Notes under the pieces: model-generated
Databases searched by the model: none
Seen by the model: only the letters and a program-made list of their open reading frames with translations
What the model was told of the DNA's origin: nothing
Origin: Hymenobacter sp. YIM 151500-1
Lineage (GTDB): Bacteria; Bacteroidota; Bacteroidia; Cytophagales; Hymenobacteraceae
Length of the DNA stretch: 64,000 nucleotides
NCBI RefSeq assembly: GCF_025979885.1
Contig: NZ_CP110139.1
Span: 3,678,001-3,742,000, forward strand
Direction of reading: 5' to 3'
In this document: piece after piece, positions 49,664 to 58,425 of the stretch
Layout: each line of letters begins with the position of its first letter
How positions within the stretch are numbered: the first letter of the stretch is position 1
Translations under genes and position numbers: made by a program

Positions 49664-50953
49664 CTACGCCAGCAGGACGCTCCGCAGGGCTTCGTAGTCG
49701 GGGTCGAGCAGGGTGCTGTGCTTGGGGCGGCGCAACAGCTCGCCCAACTCGGCCGGCACCGGCACGGGCTGGCCGGTAGCAGCGGCTACCACCTCCGGGA
49801 ACTTCACCGGGTGGGCCGTGGCCAGAAATAGGCCCTGGGCCTCGGGCCGGGTGCGCAAAGCGTTTTCGAGAGCGAAAAAGGCCACGGCCCCGTGCGGGTC
49901 GAGCAGGTAGCCGGTGCGGGCATGCACCTCCCTAATAGTGGCCTGCGTCTCGGCATCCGACACCGAACACCCGCTCAGCAGCCCCCGAATCACGGGGTAC
50001 TCGTGCCCGAACAGCTCCAGCAGGCGCCCGAAGTTGCTCGGGTCGCCCACGTCCATGGCGTTGGACAGGGTAGCCACGGCGGGCCGGGCCGCGTACTCGC
50101 CCGAGGTCAAGTAAGCCGGCACGGCGGCGTTGGCGTTGCAGGCCGCCACGAAGTGCCCTACCGGCAGCCCCGACACGTAGGCCAGCAGCCCAGCGCACAG
50201 GTTGCCGAAGTTGCCGCTGGGCACGGCCACCACCGGTGGCGGGCCCGCCACCGGTGCTACGCCCAGGCAGTAGTACACCTGCTGGGGCAACCAGCGGGCC
50301 ACGTTGATGGAGTTGGCCGACGTGAGGCGGCGCCGGTTCCGCAGGTCGGTGTCGCGGAAGGCTTGCTTCACCAGCCGCTGGCAGTCGTCGAAGTTGCCGC
50401 GCACTTCCAGGGCCCGGATGTTCTGGCCCAGGGCCGTAAGCTGCTGCTCCTGCACCGGGCTTACCCGGCCCGAGGGGTAGAGAATGACCACCTCCACGCC
50501 CGGCACACCCAGAAACCCGCTGGCCACGGCCCCGCCCGTGTCGCCGGACGTTGCCACCAGCACCGTCACGGGCCGCGTTTCGTGGCGAGAGAAGTAGCCC
50601 AGGCAGCGGCTCATAAACCGCGCCCCCACATCCTTAAATGCCAGCGTGGGCCCATGAAACAGCTCCAGGGCGCTAATCTGCTCAGTCACAGCCACCACCG
50701 GCAGCGGGAAATCCACGGTTTCGGCGCAGATGCGGGTCAGCTCAGCCTCGGGAATCGTAGTGCCCACGTAGGGCCGGAGCACGGTGTAGGCCACTTCTGC
50801 TGCCGTCAGCGTCGGTAGCTGCTCCACAAACCCGGCCGGGAAGCGCGGAACGGTTTCCGGGAAGTACAGGCCGCCATCCGGCGCCTGCCCGGCTACGGTA
50901 GCCGCCCGAAAATCAACCGGCTCGGACTGGCGGTTAAGGCTGTAGTAGCGCAT
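49664..50953 (-). CDS. thrC: Threonine synthase
   Basis: 429 residues from the ATG at 50951-50953. It converts O-phosphohomoserine to threonine with PLP. Features are the start MRYYSLNRQSEPVDF, the PLP lysine Lys107 in GPTLAFKDVGARF, the glycine-rich phosphate loop in VATSGDTGGAVASGF and SANSINVARWLPQ. This is the E. coli-like type I enzyme of usual length. It is the third gene of the thr operon, 236 bases after thrB, a gap with no clear terminator. Confidence 0.95.
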   Translation of the reverse strand: MRYYSLNRQSEPVDFRAATVAGQAPDGGLYFPETVPRFPAGFVEQLPTLTAAEVAYTVLRPYVGTTIPEAELTRICAETVDFPLPVVAVTEQISALELFHGPTLAFKDVGARFMSRCLGYFSRHETRPVTVLVATSGDTGGAVASGFLGVPGVEVVILYPSGRVSPVQEQQLTALGQNIRALEVRGNFDDCQRLVKQAFRDTDLRNRRRLTSANSINVARWLPQQVYYCLGVAPVAGPPPVVAVPSGNFGNLCAGLLAYVSGLPVGHFVAACNANAAVPAYLTSGEYAARPAVATLSNAMDVGDPSNFGRLLELFGHEYPVIRGLLSGCSVSDAETQATIREVHARTGYLLDPHGAVAFFALENALRTRPEAQGLFLATAHPVKFPEVVAAATGQPVPVPAELGELLRRPKHSTLLDPDYEALRSVLLA

Positions 50954-51189
50954 GAGTAGTGGGGTGGTGAAGTGGTGAGTTGACGTGCTGTCATCCTTTA
51001 TCTTTCGTCTGGCGGTAGCCGAAGAGTCTACGCCCGCAGAACGGCAGGCATGTAGCAGTTTTTCTGTGAAAACTAGGAATAGCTCTAACGGTGGGCCGGG
51101 GGTGGGGCTAGGCAAGCAGAACGGCCCGGCAAATGGCTCGTGCTACCGTGGAAAGATTCAGCGGCTGTGTCTTAGAATGATGCGGCGAG

Positions 51190-52143
51190 TTAGGTAGTCA
51201 ACGGCTCATCCGTCAGCACCTGGCAGCCGGTGGGGTTGATGGTGGTCAGGTAGGTATGGTAGTCGAGGCCAAGGCGGTGGTAGGTGTCCTGCATAACGGC
51301 CTGCACGGCGCGGGCCGTGGCTTCGTCCTGGCTCAGCATAAACAACGATGGCCCCGAGCCCGAAATACCACCGCCCAGCGCCCCGGCCGCCCGGCTGCCC
51401 TCCTTCACCTCCCGGAAGCCCGGAATCAGGATGCTGCGCACCGGCTCCACAATCACGTCTTCGAGGGAGCGGCCAATCAAGGCGTAGTCGTGCTGAAGCA
51501 GGCCGGCCACCAGGGCGCCCACGTTGGCCCACTGCCGCACAGCGTCGCCCAGGGCCACTTGCCGCTTCAGAATCTGGCGGGCGTCGGAGGTTTTTACCTC
51601 AATCTGTGGGTGCACCACCGTCACGAACAGGGGCGGGGCATCCAGGGGCACGATGTCGGGCGCGGGCACCGTGGCCCGGATGAGGGTGACGCCCCCGTAT
51701 ATGCCCGGCGCCAGGTTGTCGGCGTGGCGTACGCCGGAGGCTACTTCTTCGCCGGCCATGGCAAAATCTACCAACTCAACCTTTGTGAACTGGTTGTGCA
51801 ACAGATGGTTTAGGCCCACCACGGCCCCGGCGGCGCTGGCGGCACTGCTGCCGATGCCGCTGCCCGGCCGGATGGTTTTCCGGATGCGCACTTCCACACC
51901 GGGCGCCTCGGGCACGGCCCGCAGCATAGCCAGCAGGGCCGCGCCAGCCACATTGCGGCCGGGCTCGGTGGGCAGGCCAAAGTCGTCTTCGTTGATAATC
52001 GTGACGCCGGGCTGCTCGGTCAGGCGCAAGTGCATCACGTCGTTGGGCTCGGCCAGGGCAAAGCCCAGCACATCAAACGCGCACACCACATTGGCCACGG
52101 TAGCCGGGGCCAGCACGGTAACCGGACTGGATAAATAGGTCAT
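51190..52143 (-). CDS. thrB: Homoserine kinase
   Basis: A 317-residue GHMP-family kinase phosphorylating L-homoserine with ATP. Motif 2, RPGSGIGSSAASAAGAV (about 92-107), is the phosphate-binding loop. Motif 1 is in LAPATVANVVCAFDVLG and motif 3 in GGGISGSGPSLFML. It has the usual length. It lies between thrA and thrC on the same strand, with a TCATGCTGAGC palindrome in the thrA-thrB gap. Confidence 0.95.
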   Translation of the reverse strand: MTYLSSPVTVLAPATVANVVCAFDVLGFALAEPNDVMHLRLTEQPGVTIINEDDFGLPTEPGRNVAGAALLAMLRAVPEAPGVEVRIRKTIRPGSGIGSSAASAAGAVVGLNHLLHNQFTKVELVDFAMAGEEVASGVRHADNLAPGIYGGVTLIRATVPAPDIVPLDAPPLFVTVVHPQIEVKTSDARQILKRQVALGDAVRQWANVGALVAGLLQHDYALIGRSLEDVIVEPVRSILIPGFREVKEGSRAAGALGGGISGSGPSLFMLSQDEATARAVQAVMQDTYHRLGLDYHTYLTTINPTGCQVLTDEPLTT

Positions 52144-52182
52144 AGGCTTGGTGGATGGAGAAGCTGTTTAGGAAGTCGATAG

Positions 52183-52292
52183 CCCGTCATGCTGAGCGCA
52201 GCGGAGCGGAGTCGAAGCATCTCTCCCGCTTCGTCCGCACATGATAAGAGTTACCCTCGGTAGAGATGCTTCGGCAAGCTCAGCATGACGGG
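52183..52292. repeat. TCATGCTGAGC-family palindrome between thrB and thrA
   Basis: CCCGTCATGCTGAGCGCAGC at the left and AAGCTCAGCATGACGGG at the right form the outer arms. Bases 52211-52273 are the exact reverse complement of 29305-29367. In the same gap, 52374-52394 holds a GCGAAGT-family hairpin (TTCGCGAAGTGGAACTTCGCG, 21 bases, so only its arms TTCGCGAAG/CTTCGCG matter). Confidence 0.9.
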
Positions 52293-52400
52293 TAGATGAA
52301 TTTCTAAACTTGAACTGGCGAAAGGGGTTAGCACGATGTCGTCTGGTGTATGCTGGGCCGGTTGTTCTGACGCTTCGCGAAGTGGAACTTCGCGTTACAT

Positions 52401-54845
52401 TCAGGACGGCACGGCCCGCAGCACGTCGGCAAACACGCCGGAGGCCGTTACCTCGGCGCCCGCGCCGGCTCCTTTGATGACTAAGGGCTGCTCGGCGTAG
52501 CGGTTGGTATAGAACAGCACGGCGTTGTCTTTGCCGTGCACGGCGTACAGGTCGTGGGTGGGCGGCAGGGCTTGCAGGCCCACGCGGGCCCGGCCTTCGG
52601 CGAAGCTCGCCACAAAGCGTAGCTTCTGGCCCTGGGCGGCTGCCGCATCGTAGAGGGCCCGGAAGTGAGGTTCGTGCGCGGCCAGCTGCTCATAGAACGC
52701 GGGCACGTCGCCTTCCAGGCAGGCGGCGGGCAGGAAGGATTCGTTGTGCACGTCGCTCATTTCCAGGGCGTAGCTGGCTTCGCGGGCCAGAATCAGAATC
52801 TTGCGGGCCACGTCTACGCCGGTCAGGTCCAGGCGCGGGTCGGGTTCGGTGTAGCCCTCGGCCTGGGCCTGGCGCACCACCTCCGCGAAGGGCCGGGTGC
52901 CGTCGTAGTGGTTGAACACGAAGTTGAGCGTGCCCGACAGCACCGCCTCCAGGCGCCGCACCTCGTCGCCGCTGCGCAGCAGGTCGTTGAGCGTGCCGAT
53001 GACGGGCAGGCCCGCGCCCACGTTGGTTTCAAACAGAAAGCTGGTGTTAAACTCCTGAGCCAGGGCCTTGAGCCGGGCGTAGTCGCGGTACTCGGCCGAG
53101 GCCGCCACTTTGTTGCAGGCCACCACCGCCACGCTCCGGGCCAGCAGCTGCCCGTACACTCCGGCCACCTCCGGGCTGGCCGTTACGTCCACAAACACCG
53201 TGTTACGCAGGTTCAGGGTCAGCAGCTGCTCGGTGAGGGCATCCAGGTCTCGGTCCTGGCCGGCCGCCAGGGCCACCGGCCAGTTGGTCAGGTCCAGGCC
53301 TTCCTCGTCGAGCACAAACTGCCGGCTGTTGGCCAGGCCCACCACCCGCAGGTTCAGGCGCAGCTTCTCGCGCAGCCAGGCTTGCTGCTGGGCCAGCTGC
53401 TCCAGCAGCTTGCGGCCCACGTTGCCCACGCCGGCCACCACCACGTTCACCTGCCGGGTGGTGGCCTCGAAGAAGGTTTCGTGCAGCACGTTGATGGCCT
53501 TGCGCACGTCGGGCTGGCGCACCACCGCCGAAATGTTCTGCTCCGAGGAGCCCTGGGCAATGGCCCGGATGTTGACGCCGTTCTGGCCCAGCGCCCCAAA
53601 CAGCCGCCCGCTGATGCCGGGGTGGTTTTTCATCTGCTCCCCCACCAGGGCCAGAATAGCCAAGTCGTCTTCGCGGGTGAGTGGGTCGAGGCGGCCAGCG
53701 GCAATTTCGGGGGCAAACTCGGCGTCGGCGGCCTGCTGGGCGCGGGCGGCCTGCTCGGCACTCACGGCCACTGAAATGGAGTGCTCCGAGGAGCTTTGGG
53801 TGATAAGAATAACATTGACCTGCTGCCGAGCCAGGGCCGCAAACAGCCGCCGCGAAAAGCCCGGCACGCCCACCATACCGCTGCCTTCGAGCCGCAGCAA
53901 AGCCACCGGCCCGATGCTCGACAGCCCCCGCACCGTGGCCTGGTTGGCCGGGGGCGCCACCTCCACCAGCGTACCTTCGTCGGCGGGTGCAAACGTGTTT
54001 TTGATCCAGAGCGGAATGCCCCGCTGCCGCACCGGTTGAATGGTGGGCGGGTACAGCACCTTGGCCCCGAAGTGCGACAATTCCATGGCTTCCTGGTAGG
54101 AAATGCGCGGAATGGGTCGGGCCGCCCGCACCAGGCGCGGGTCGGCCGTCATCATACCGCTCACGTCGGTCCAGATTTCCAGGCGCTCGGCACCCAGGGC
54201 CCCGGCAAAGATGGCCGCCGAGTAGTCGGAGCCGCCGCGGCCCAGGGTGGTGGTGCTGCCGTCGGGGGCCGCCGCCACAAAGCCCGGCGCCACGTAGAGC
54301 CCCACCTCGGCCCCGTTCACGGCGGCTTGAATCAGCGGGTTGGTGGCGGCAAAGTCTACGGCGGCGCGGCCGTAGCGGGCGTCGGTGCGGATGAGCTGGC
54401 GGCTGTCGAGCCACTGGTGGGCCGTGCCGCGGGCCGCCAGCCCCGCCGCCACCACCCGCGACGACAGCAGCTCCCCGTAGCTGGCCAGCCGGTCGAGGGT
54501 GCGGTCCGACAGCTCGCCCAGGGCAAACACCCCGTCGCAAAGGGCCTCCAGCTCGTTGCAGTGGGTTTTGACCAGGCTAAGCACGGCGCTTTGCCCGGTG
54601 ATGGGCAGGAGCTGCCGCACCACATTCAGGTGACGTTCCTCCAGCTCGTGCAGCAGCTCCCGGTAGCCAGCATCAGTAGCAGCAGCGCGGCGACCGGCCG
54701 CAATCAGCAGGTCGGTGATGCCGGCCAGCGCCGATACCACCACTACCGTGGAGCGCTGCCGGGCCGCGGCTTCCATCAGGTCCAGCACCTGCCGCATAGA
54801 GTCGGCCGTCGCCACCGACGAGCCCCCGAATTTCAATACCTGCAT
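52401..54845 (-). CDS. thrA: Bifunctional aspartokinase / homoserine dehydrogenase
   Basis: 814 residues: aspartokinase (1 to about 290, starting MQVLKFGGSSVATADSM, with TLGRGGSDYSAA), tandem ACT domains (about 305-450, VRGLSSIGPVALLRLEG, NIRAIAQGSSEQNISAVV), and homoserine dehydrogenase (about 455-810, VVVAGVGNVGRKLLEQL for NAD(P), GTLNFVF and EADPRLDLTG-like YTEPDPRLDLTGVDVARK). It makes the first and third steps from aspartate to threonine and methionine. The gene is directly preceded by a threonine attenuator, whose T-tract ends about 20 bases before the ATG. Confidence 0.96.
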   Translation of the reverse strand: MQVLKFGGSSVATADSMRQVLDLMEAAARQRSTVVVVSALAGITDLLIAAGRRAAATDAGYRELLHELEERHLNVVRQLLPITGQSAVLSLVKTHCNELEALCDGVFALGELSDRTLDRLASYGELLSSRVVAAGLAARGTAHQWLDSRQLIRTDARYGRAAVDFAATNPLIQAAVNGAEVGLYVAPGFVAAAPDGSTTTLGRGGSDYSAAIFAGALGAERLEIWTDVSGMMTADPRLVRAARPIPRISYQEAMELSHFGAKVLYPPTIQPVRQRGIPLWIKNTFAPADEGTLVEVAPPANQATVRGLSSIGPVALLRLEGSGMVGVPGFSRRLFAALARQQVNVILITQSSSEHSISVAVSAEQAARAQQAADAEFAPEIAAGRLDPLTREDDLAILALVGEQMKNHPGISGRLFGALGQNGVNIRAIAQGSSEQNISAVVRQPDVRKAINVLHETFFEATTRQVNVVVAGVGNVGRKLLEQLAQQQAWLREKLRLNLRVVGLANSRQFVLDEEGLDLTNWPVALAAGQDRDLDALTEQLLTLNLRNTVFVDVTASPEVAGVYGQLLARSVAVVACNKVAASAEYRDYARLKALAQEFNTSFLFETNVGAGLPVIGTLNDLLRSGDEVRRLEAVLSGTLNFVFNHYDGTRPFAEVVRQAQAEGYTEPDPRLDLTGVDVARKILILAREASYALEMSDVHNESFLPAACLEGDVPAFYEQLAAHEPHFRALYDAAAAQGQKLRFVASFAEGRARVGLQALPPTHDLYAVHGKDNAVLFYTNRYAEQPLVIKGAGAGAEVTASGVFADVLRAVPS

Positions 54846-54869
54846 AGTTTGTGATTCAGCGTGAACAAG

Positions 54870-54978
54870 AAAAACCCGCTTCCTTCCGGGTCCTCTGTGG
54901 GAGAGGCGAACCGGCGAAGCGGGCGGCGAATGATTCTAAAGAAAAAGAGAAAGAGGAGTCCGCGGCCCGCTTAGCGGG
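54870..54978 (-). promoter_or_regulatory. Threonine attenuator of thrABC
   Basis: Minus-strand segments: CCCGC (54978-54974) can pair with GCGGG (54970-54966) around the stop codon. AAGCGGGC (54972-54965) pairs perfectly with GCCCGCTT (54924-54917), forming the antiterminator. CCCGCTTC (54923-54916) pairs with GAAGCGGG (54882-54875), with inner CCGG/CCGG and CCTCT/AGAGG stems, forming the terminator. TTTTTCTT follows. Stalling of the ribosome on Thr codons would expose AAGCGGGC and favour read-through into thrA. Confidence 0.85.
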
Positions 54979-55063
54979 TTGTTGTCACGGGTGTTCCGGT
55001 ACCCGTCAGCGGCGCGACGGACAGGGTGTGGTAAGCAGCATGGAAGGCACGGGGCAAGGCCAT
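54971..55063 (-). CDS. thrL: thr operon leader peptide, 30 aa
   Basis: ATG at 55061-55063, TAA at 54971-54973. The C-terminal eleven residues are TGTGTPVTTTR: six Thr, and one more Thr directly upstream in HTLSVAPL, making seven in the peptide together with the counted tail. The stop codon overlaps antiterminator segment 2 and a terminator follows, just before thrA. Unlike the E. coli thr leader it has no Ile codons, so it should respond to threonine supply only. Longer in-frame starts exist but would run into an unrelated palindrome. Confidence 0.82.
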   Translation of the reverse strand: MALPRAFHAAYHTLSVAPLTGTGTPVTTTR

Positions 55064-55082
55064 GAGCGCGGGGTTGAGCGGC

Positions 55083-55090
55083 CTAAAGTA
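55083..55090 (-). promoter_or_regulatory. Candidate -7 element of the thr operon
   Basis: On the minus strand TACTTTAG matches TAnnTTTG except for one base, with the leader ATG 20 bases downstream of its edge. A T-rich stretch (GTTTCGAAAAATTTC) precedes it. Tentative. Confidence 0.3.
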
Positions 55091-55187
55091 GAAATTTTTC
55101 GAAACGAAGTACGCTTTAGGAAATATAATCTGGCGGCGGGCTGCTTTTCGTCGTTTCCGGTTTAGGGTGAGTGGATGGGTAATAAAC

Positions 55188-55236
55188 AGCCCGTCATGCT
55201 TCGACAGGCGGCCGCTAGATGAAGCATGACGGGCTG
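55188..55236. repeat. Short TCATGCTTC palindrome
   Basis: CAGCCCGTCATGCTTC (55188-55203) pairs with GAAGCATGACGGGCTG (55221-55236). It is a reduced member of the TCATGCTGAGC family, in the divergent region between thrA and prfA. Confidence 0.85.
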
Positions 55237-55284
55237 CTGTATGATGTTTTGCCTGTTTACTAGCCACACGCTCCCGATCAGACC

Positions 55285-55317
55285 AAACCCGCTTGCGGCT
55301 TCTGCGCCAGCGGGTTT
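55285..55317. terminator. Weak hairpin upstream of prfA
   Basis: AAACCCGCT (55285-55293) pairs with AGCGGGTTT (55309-55317). It has only three terminal T, so its activity is uncertain. It precedes the prfA promoter. Confidence 0.5.
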
Positions 55318-55346
55318 CACCTTATCCACACACGGCATAGTTTCCG

Positions 55347-55354
55347 TACCTTTG
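55347..55354 (+). promoter_or_regulatory. -7 element TACCTTTG of the prfA promoter
   Basis: A perfect TAnnTTTG match, 30 bases before the prfA ATG. A -33 TTG at the standard distance is not obvious. Confidence 0.55.
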
Positions 55355-55384
55355 CCGTCCTAATCCTATTTTTCTGAAGGCAAG

Positions 55385-56455
55385 ATGCTGGACAAATTAG
55401 AGGCCATCCAAGAGCGCTTCAACGATGTGGGCGAGCAGCTGACGCAGCCCGAAGCCATGAGCGACATGAAGCGCTTCAAGGCCCTGAACAAAGAATATAA
55501 AGACCTCGGCAAGATTGTCACCGAGTACAAGGCCTACCAGAACGTGCTGGCCAATATTGAAAGCGCCAAGCAGGTAATTGCCACCGAGAAGGACGAAGAC
55601 TTCCGCCAGATGGCGAAAGACGAGCTGGAAACCCTCTACCCCGAGCAGGAGCGGCTGGAAGCCGTCATCAAAGAGCTGCTGATTCCCAAGGACCCCAACG
55701 ATTCCAAAGACGTTATCATGGAAATCAGGGCCGGGGCCGGCGGCGACGAAGCGGCCATCTTCGCCGGCGACCTGCAACGCATGTACATGCGCTACGCCGA
55801 AAAGCAAGGCTTGCGCATGGACCTGATTGACGCCACCGAAGGCACATCGGGCGGTTACAAGGAAATTATTCTGGCCCTGAAAGGCGAAGACGTGTACGGC
55901 AAGCTCAAGTTTGAGAGCGGGGTGCACCGGGTACAGCGCGTGCCGGCCACCGAAACCCAGGGCCGCATCCACACCTCCGTGGCCTCGGTGGTGGTAATGC
56001 CCGAAGCCGAGGAGCTGGACGTGGAAATCGACATGAACGACGTGCGCAAAGACCTGTTTATGTCGTCGGGCCCCGGCGGGCAGTCGGTGAATACTACCTA
56101 CTCGGCCGTGCGCCTCACCCACTTGCCCACCGGCATCGTGGCCCAGTGCCAGGACCAGAAGTCCCAGCTCAAAAACTTCGACAAGGCTTTGCAGGTGCTT
56201 CGCTCCCGTCTCTACGAAATTGAACTGGCCAAGAAAAACGAGGCCGAAGGCGCCCAGCGCAAAAGCATGATTGGCAGCGGCGACCGGAGCGACAAAATCC
56301 GCACCTACAACTACCCCCAAGGTCGCGTAACGGACCACCGCATCGGCTACACGGTGTACAACCTCAGCTCCGTGATGGATGGCAACATCGACGACTTCGT
56401 GGAGCAGCTGCGCATTGCCGAAAGCGCCGAGCGGTTGAAGGAAGGCGTGGCATAA
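55385..56455 (+). CDS. prfA: Peptide chain release factor 1
   Basis: 356 residues, normal length. It recognises UAA and UAG and releases the finished protein from the ribosome. The GGQ catalytic motif is at 231-233 in [20 protein letters not shown], and the RF1-type codon-recognition tripeptide Pro-Ala-Thr is at 187-189 in [10 protein letters not shown] coiled N-terminal domain covers residues 1-100. The start lies 30 bases from a TACCTTTG promoter element. It is monocistronic. Confidence 0.97.
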   Translation: MLDKLEAIQERFNDVGEQLTQPEAMSDMKRFKALNKEYKDLGKIVTEYKAYQNVLANIESAKQVIATEKDEDFRQMAKDELETLYPEQERLEAVIKELLIPKDPNDSKDVIMEIRAGAGGDEAAIFAGDLQRMYMRYAEKQGLRMDLIDATEGTSGGYKEIILALKGEDVYGKLKFESGVHRVQRVPATETQGRIHTSVASVVVMPEAEELDVEIDMNDVRKDLFMSSGPGGQSVNTTYSAVRLTHLPTGIVAQCQDQKSQLKNFDKALQVLRSRLYEIELAKKNEAEGAQRKSMIGSGDRSDKIRTYNYPQGRVTDHRIGYTVYNLSSVMDGNIDDFVEQLRIAESAERLKEGVA

Positions 56456-56457
56456 GC

Positions 56458-56638
56458 AACTGTGGCGCAAGCTTCAGCTTAGCTACGCTGACCTTCGGTT
56501 GCGCCGTCAGCCGCTCAAAACAAATACCCCAGCCGCTCTGCCTCCCACACTGTAGGCGGAGCGGTTTGCGTTTAGAAACACTTCTGTACAGTGTGCCTTT
56601 CTCCCGGAACGGCGCAAGCTGAAGCTTACGCCACAGTT
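56458..56638. repeat. Inverted repeat GGCGCAAGCTTCAGCTT flanking the prfA terminator
   Basis: CAACTGTGGCGCAAGCTTCA (from 56458) finds its reverse complement with one mismatch ending at 56638. The arms of 24 bases enclose the prfA terminator and end close to the next start codon. Confidence 0.85.
56533..56572 (+). terminator. Terminator of prfA
   Basis: CCGCTCTGCC (56533-56542) pairs with GGCGGAGCGG (56555-56564) with one G-T wobble, followed by TTTGCGTTT, a weak T-tract. Confidence 0.6.
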
Positions 56639-56650
56639 GCTACACGCCAC

Positions 56651-58147
56651 ATGCGCTTTTTACTCCCGCTGCTGCTCTTCCTTTCGGCCGTACTGAGCCT
56701 GCCTGGCTGTGAGCCCAAGGAAGACGTGCTGACCACCGACAGCAGCGCCAAGCTGGAATTCTCCTCCGATACCGTCAAGTTCGATACGGTGTTTGTGACG
56801 GTGGGCACCGTGACCAAGCGCCTGTGGGTGTACAACCGCAACCGCCGCGCCGTGCGGGTCGAGGAAATCAGCCTGCAAAGCCGCCCCGGCGTGACCTACA
56901 GCCTGCTGGTAAACGGCGACGCCGGCCCCGCAGCGCGCAACGTGGAAATTCGGGGGCGCGACAGTCTGCTGGTGCTGGTGCGGGCCACCATCGACCCCAC
57001 GCCCGCCGCCGGCAAGCCCTTTCTGGTGGAAGACGACCTGCGCTTCCGCACCAACGGCAACGACCAGCAGGTAAAGGTGCTCGGCTACGGCCAGAACGCC
57101 TACTTCCACGACTCGGAGGTGCTGCCCTGCAACGTCGTGTGGCGCAACGACAAGCCCCACGTCATCTTCAACTCGGTGCTCGTGGACTCGGCCTGCACGC
57201 TCACCATCGAGGCCGGCACGCGCGTTTACTCCCACGCCGGCTCATTTCTGGTGGTGAGAGGCCGGCTGCTCGTCAACCCCACGCTGGCGCCCACGGGGGA
57301 GCTGAAGCCCGACAGCCGCGAGTTCGTGCGCTTTCAGGGCGACCGGCTAGAGGAGCAGTACAACGATGTGCCGGGGCAGTGGGGCGGCATCCAGTTTGGG
57401 CCCAGCTCCGCTGGAAACGTGGTGCGCTTTGCCGAAATCAAAAATGCCTCGTTCGCGCTGTTTATCGTGAACCTGCGCAACCGCCAGCCCCGCCCCCAGG
57501 TGCGCGTCGAAAACTGCGTGATTCAGAATATTTCCAGCGCGCCCTTTGCCTTGGCTGGAGGCGTTAACCTGGCCGGGGCGGCGTTGCTGAGCATTTCCGG
57601 CGACTTTGCGGTGCGCAACACTCTGCTAACCAACTGCGCCGAGCACGCCGTGTGGGCCGTGCAGGGCGGCGAGTACAGCTTCGACTACTGCACCATTGCC
57701 AACTACACCGGCCGCCGCGAAACGCCCTCGGTGCTGCTGGCCAACGGCATCAGAATCAATGGCCAGCCTGGCCCCCTAGTAGCTCCGCGCCTGACCATGC
57801 GCAACTCCATTGTGGTGGGCTCGGAAAAGGATGAGTTGGAGTTGGTAAACGGCGAGCAGTATGCCAGCGGCATCAGTATCCGCAATACGCTGCTGCGCAC
57901 TGAGAAGTACGCCCAGACCGGCCCGCTGGCCCTCACCGGCAATGGCAACGTACTCAACCCCACGGCTTCCATCTTCAAGAGCACGCCCCAGCGCCCCCGC
58001 GGCCGCGGCTTCGACTACCAGCTCGACACCCTCTCGCCGGCCAGCAACCAGGGCCTGCCCCTCCCCACCCTCCGCACCGACCTCCTCCTCCGCCCCCGCG
58101 ACGCCCAACGTCCCGACCTGGGCGCCTACGAGCGGAAGAATCCGTGA
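56651..58147 (+). CDS. Lipoprotein with beta-helix-like repeats, 498 aa
   Basis: From the ATG 56651: signal peptide with lipobox LPGC (Cys20). Residues about 35-140 form an immunoglobulin-like sandwich (VKFDTVFVTVGTVTKRLWVYN). From about 165 the sequence turns to right-handed beta-helix character with short repeated strands (VRFAEIKNASFALFI, VRVENCVIQNIS, VRNTLLTNCAEHAVWAVQGG). This resembles choice-of-anchor/beta-helix surface proteins of Bacteroidota. It is probably exposed in the outer membrane; the ligand is unknown. It ends RPDLGAYE, a typical closing motif of such beta-helix proteins. Confidence 0.85.
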   Translation: MRFLLPLLLFLSAVLSLPGCEPKEDVLTTDSSAKLEFSSDTVKFDTVFVTVGTVTKRLWVYNRNRRAVRVEEISLQSRPGVTYSLLVNGDAGPAARNVEIRGRDSLLVLVRATIDPTPAAGKPFLVEDDLRFRTNGNDQQVKVLGYGQNAYFHDSEVLPCNVVWRNDKPHVIFNSVLVDSACTLTIEAGTRVYSHAGSFLVVRGRLLVNPTLAPTGELKPDSREFVRFQGDRLEEQYNDVPGQWGGIQFGPSSAGNVVRFAEIKNASFALFIVNLRNRQPRPQVRVENCVIQNISSAPFALAGGVNLAGAALLSISGDFAVRNTLLTNCAEHAVWAVQGGEYSFDYCTIANYTGRRETPSVLLANGIRINGQPGPLVAPRLTMRNSIVVGSEKDELELVNGEQYASGISIRNTLLRTEKYAQTGPLALTGNGNVLNPTASIFKSTPQRPRGRGFDYQLDTLSPASNQGLPLPTLRTDLLLRPRDAQRPDLGAYERKNP

Positions 58148-58424
58148 GTCTGGTGATGAGGTGACGGGTAACGGGTGACAGGTGACAAGTAAAGGGTAAC
58201 AAGTGACAGGTAAACGGTCATGCTGAGCCTGTCGAAGCATCTCGCGTGCTGACGTTGCAGTGGTATTGTCATGCTGAACGCAGCCGAAGCATCTCTCCCG
58301 CTTCGTCCTAACGAGTAGAGTTAGCCAGCGGGAGAGATGCTTCGGCTGCGCTCAGCATGACGCTCTACCTGTTACCTATCACTTGTCACCTGTCACCTGT
58401 CACCCGTTACCTTATCACCCCAAT
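58148..58424. repeat. Nested intergenic repeats: GTGACAGGT units around a TCATGCTGAGC palindrome
   Basis: Left: degenerate units of GGTGACGGGTAACGGGTGAC type (58157-58214). Middle: half and full TCATGCTGAGC-family elements (58215-58362). Right: CACTTGTCACCTGTCACCTG-like units (58378-58420), the reverse complement type of the left part. The whole 270-base gap can fold into one long nested hairpin. Confidence 0.88.
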
Positions 58425-58425
58425 C

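Noticed and set aside
54971..55267. 98-residue frame upstream of thrA as a full protein
   Set aside because: Its first two thirds are the reverse side of a palindromic repeat and promoter region; only the last 30 codons make sense, as a Thr-rich leader peptide.
55322..55330. TTATCCACA, a perfect DnaA-box match upstream of prfA
   Set aside because: It is a single box with no cluster, AT-rich unwinding region or replication genes nearby; one such match in 64 kb is expected by chance.
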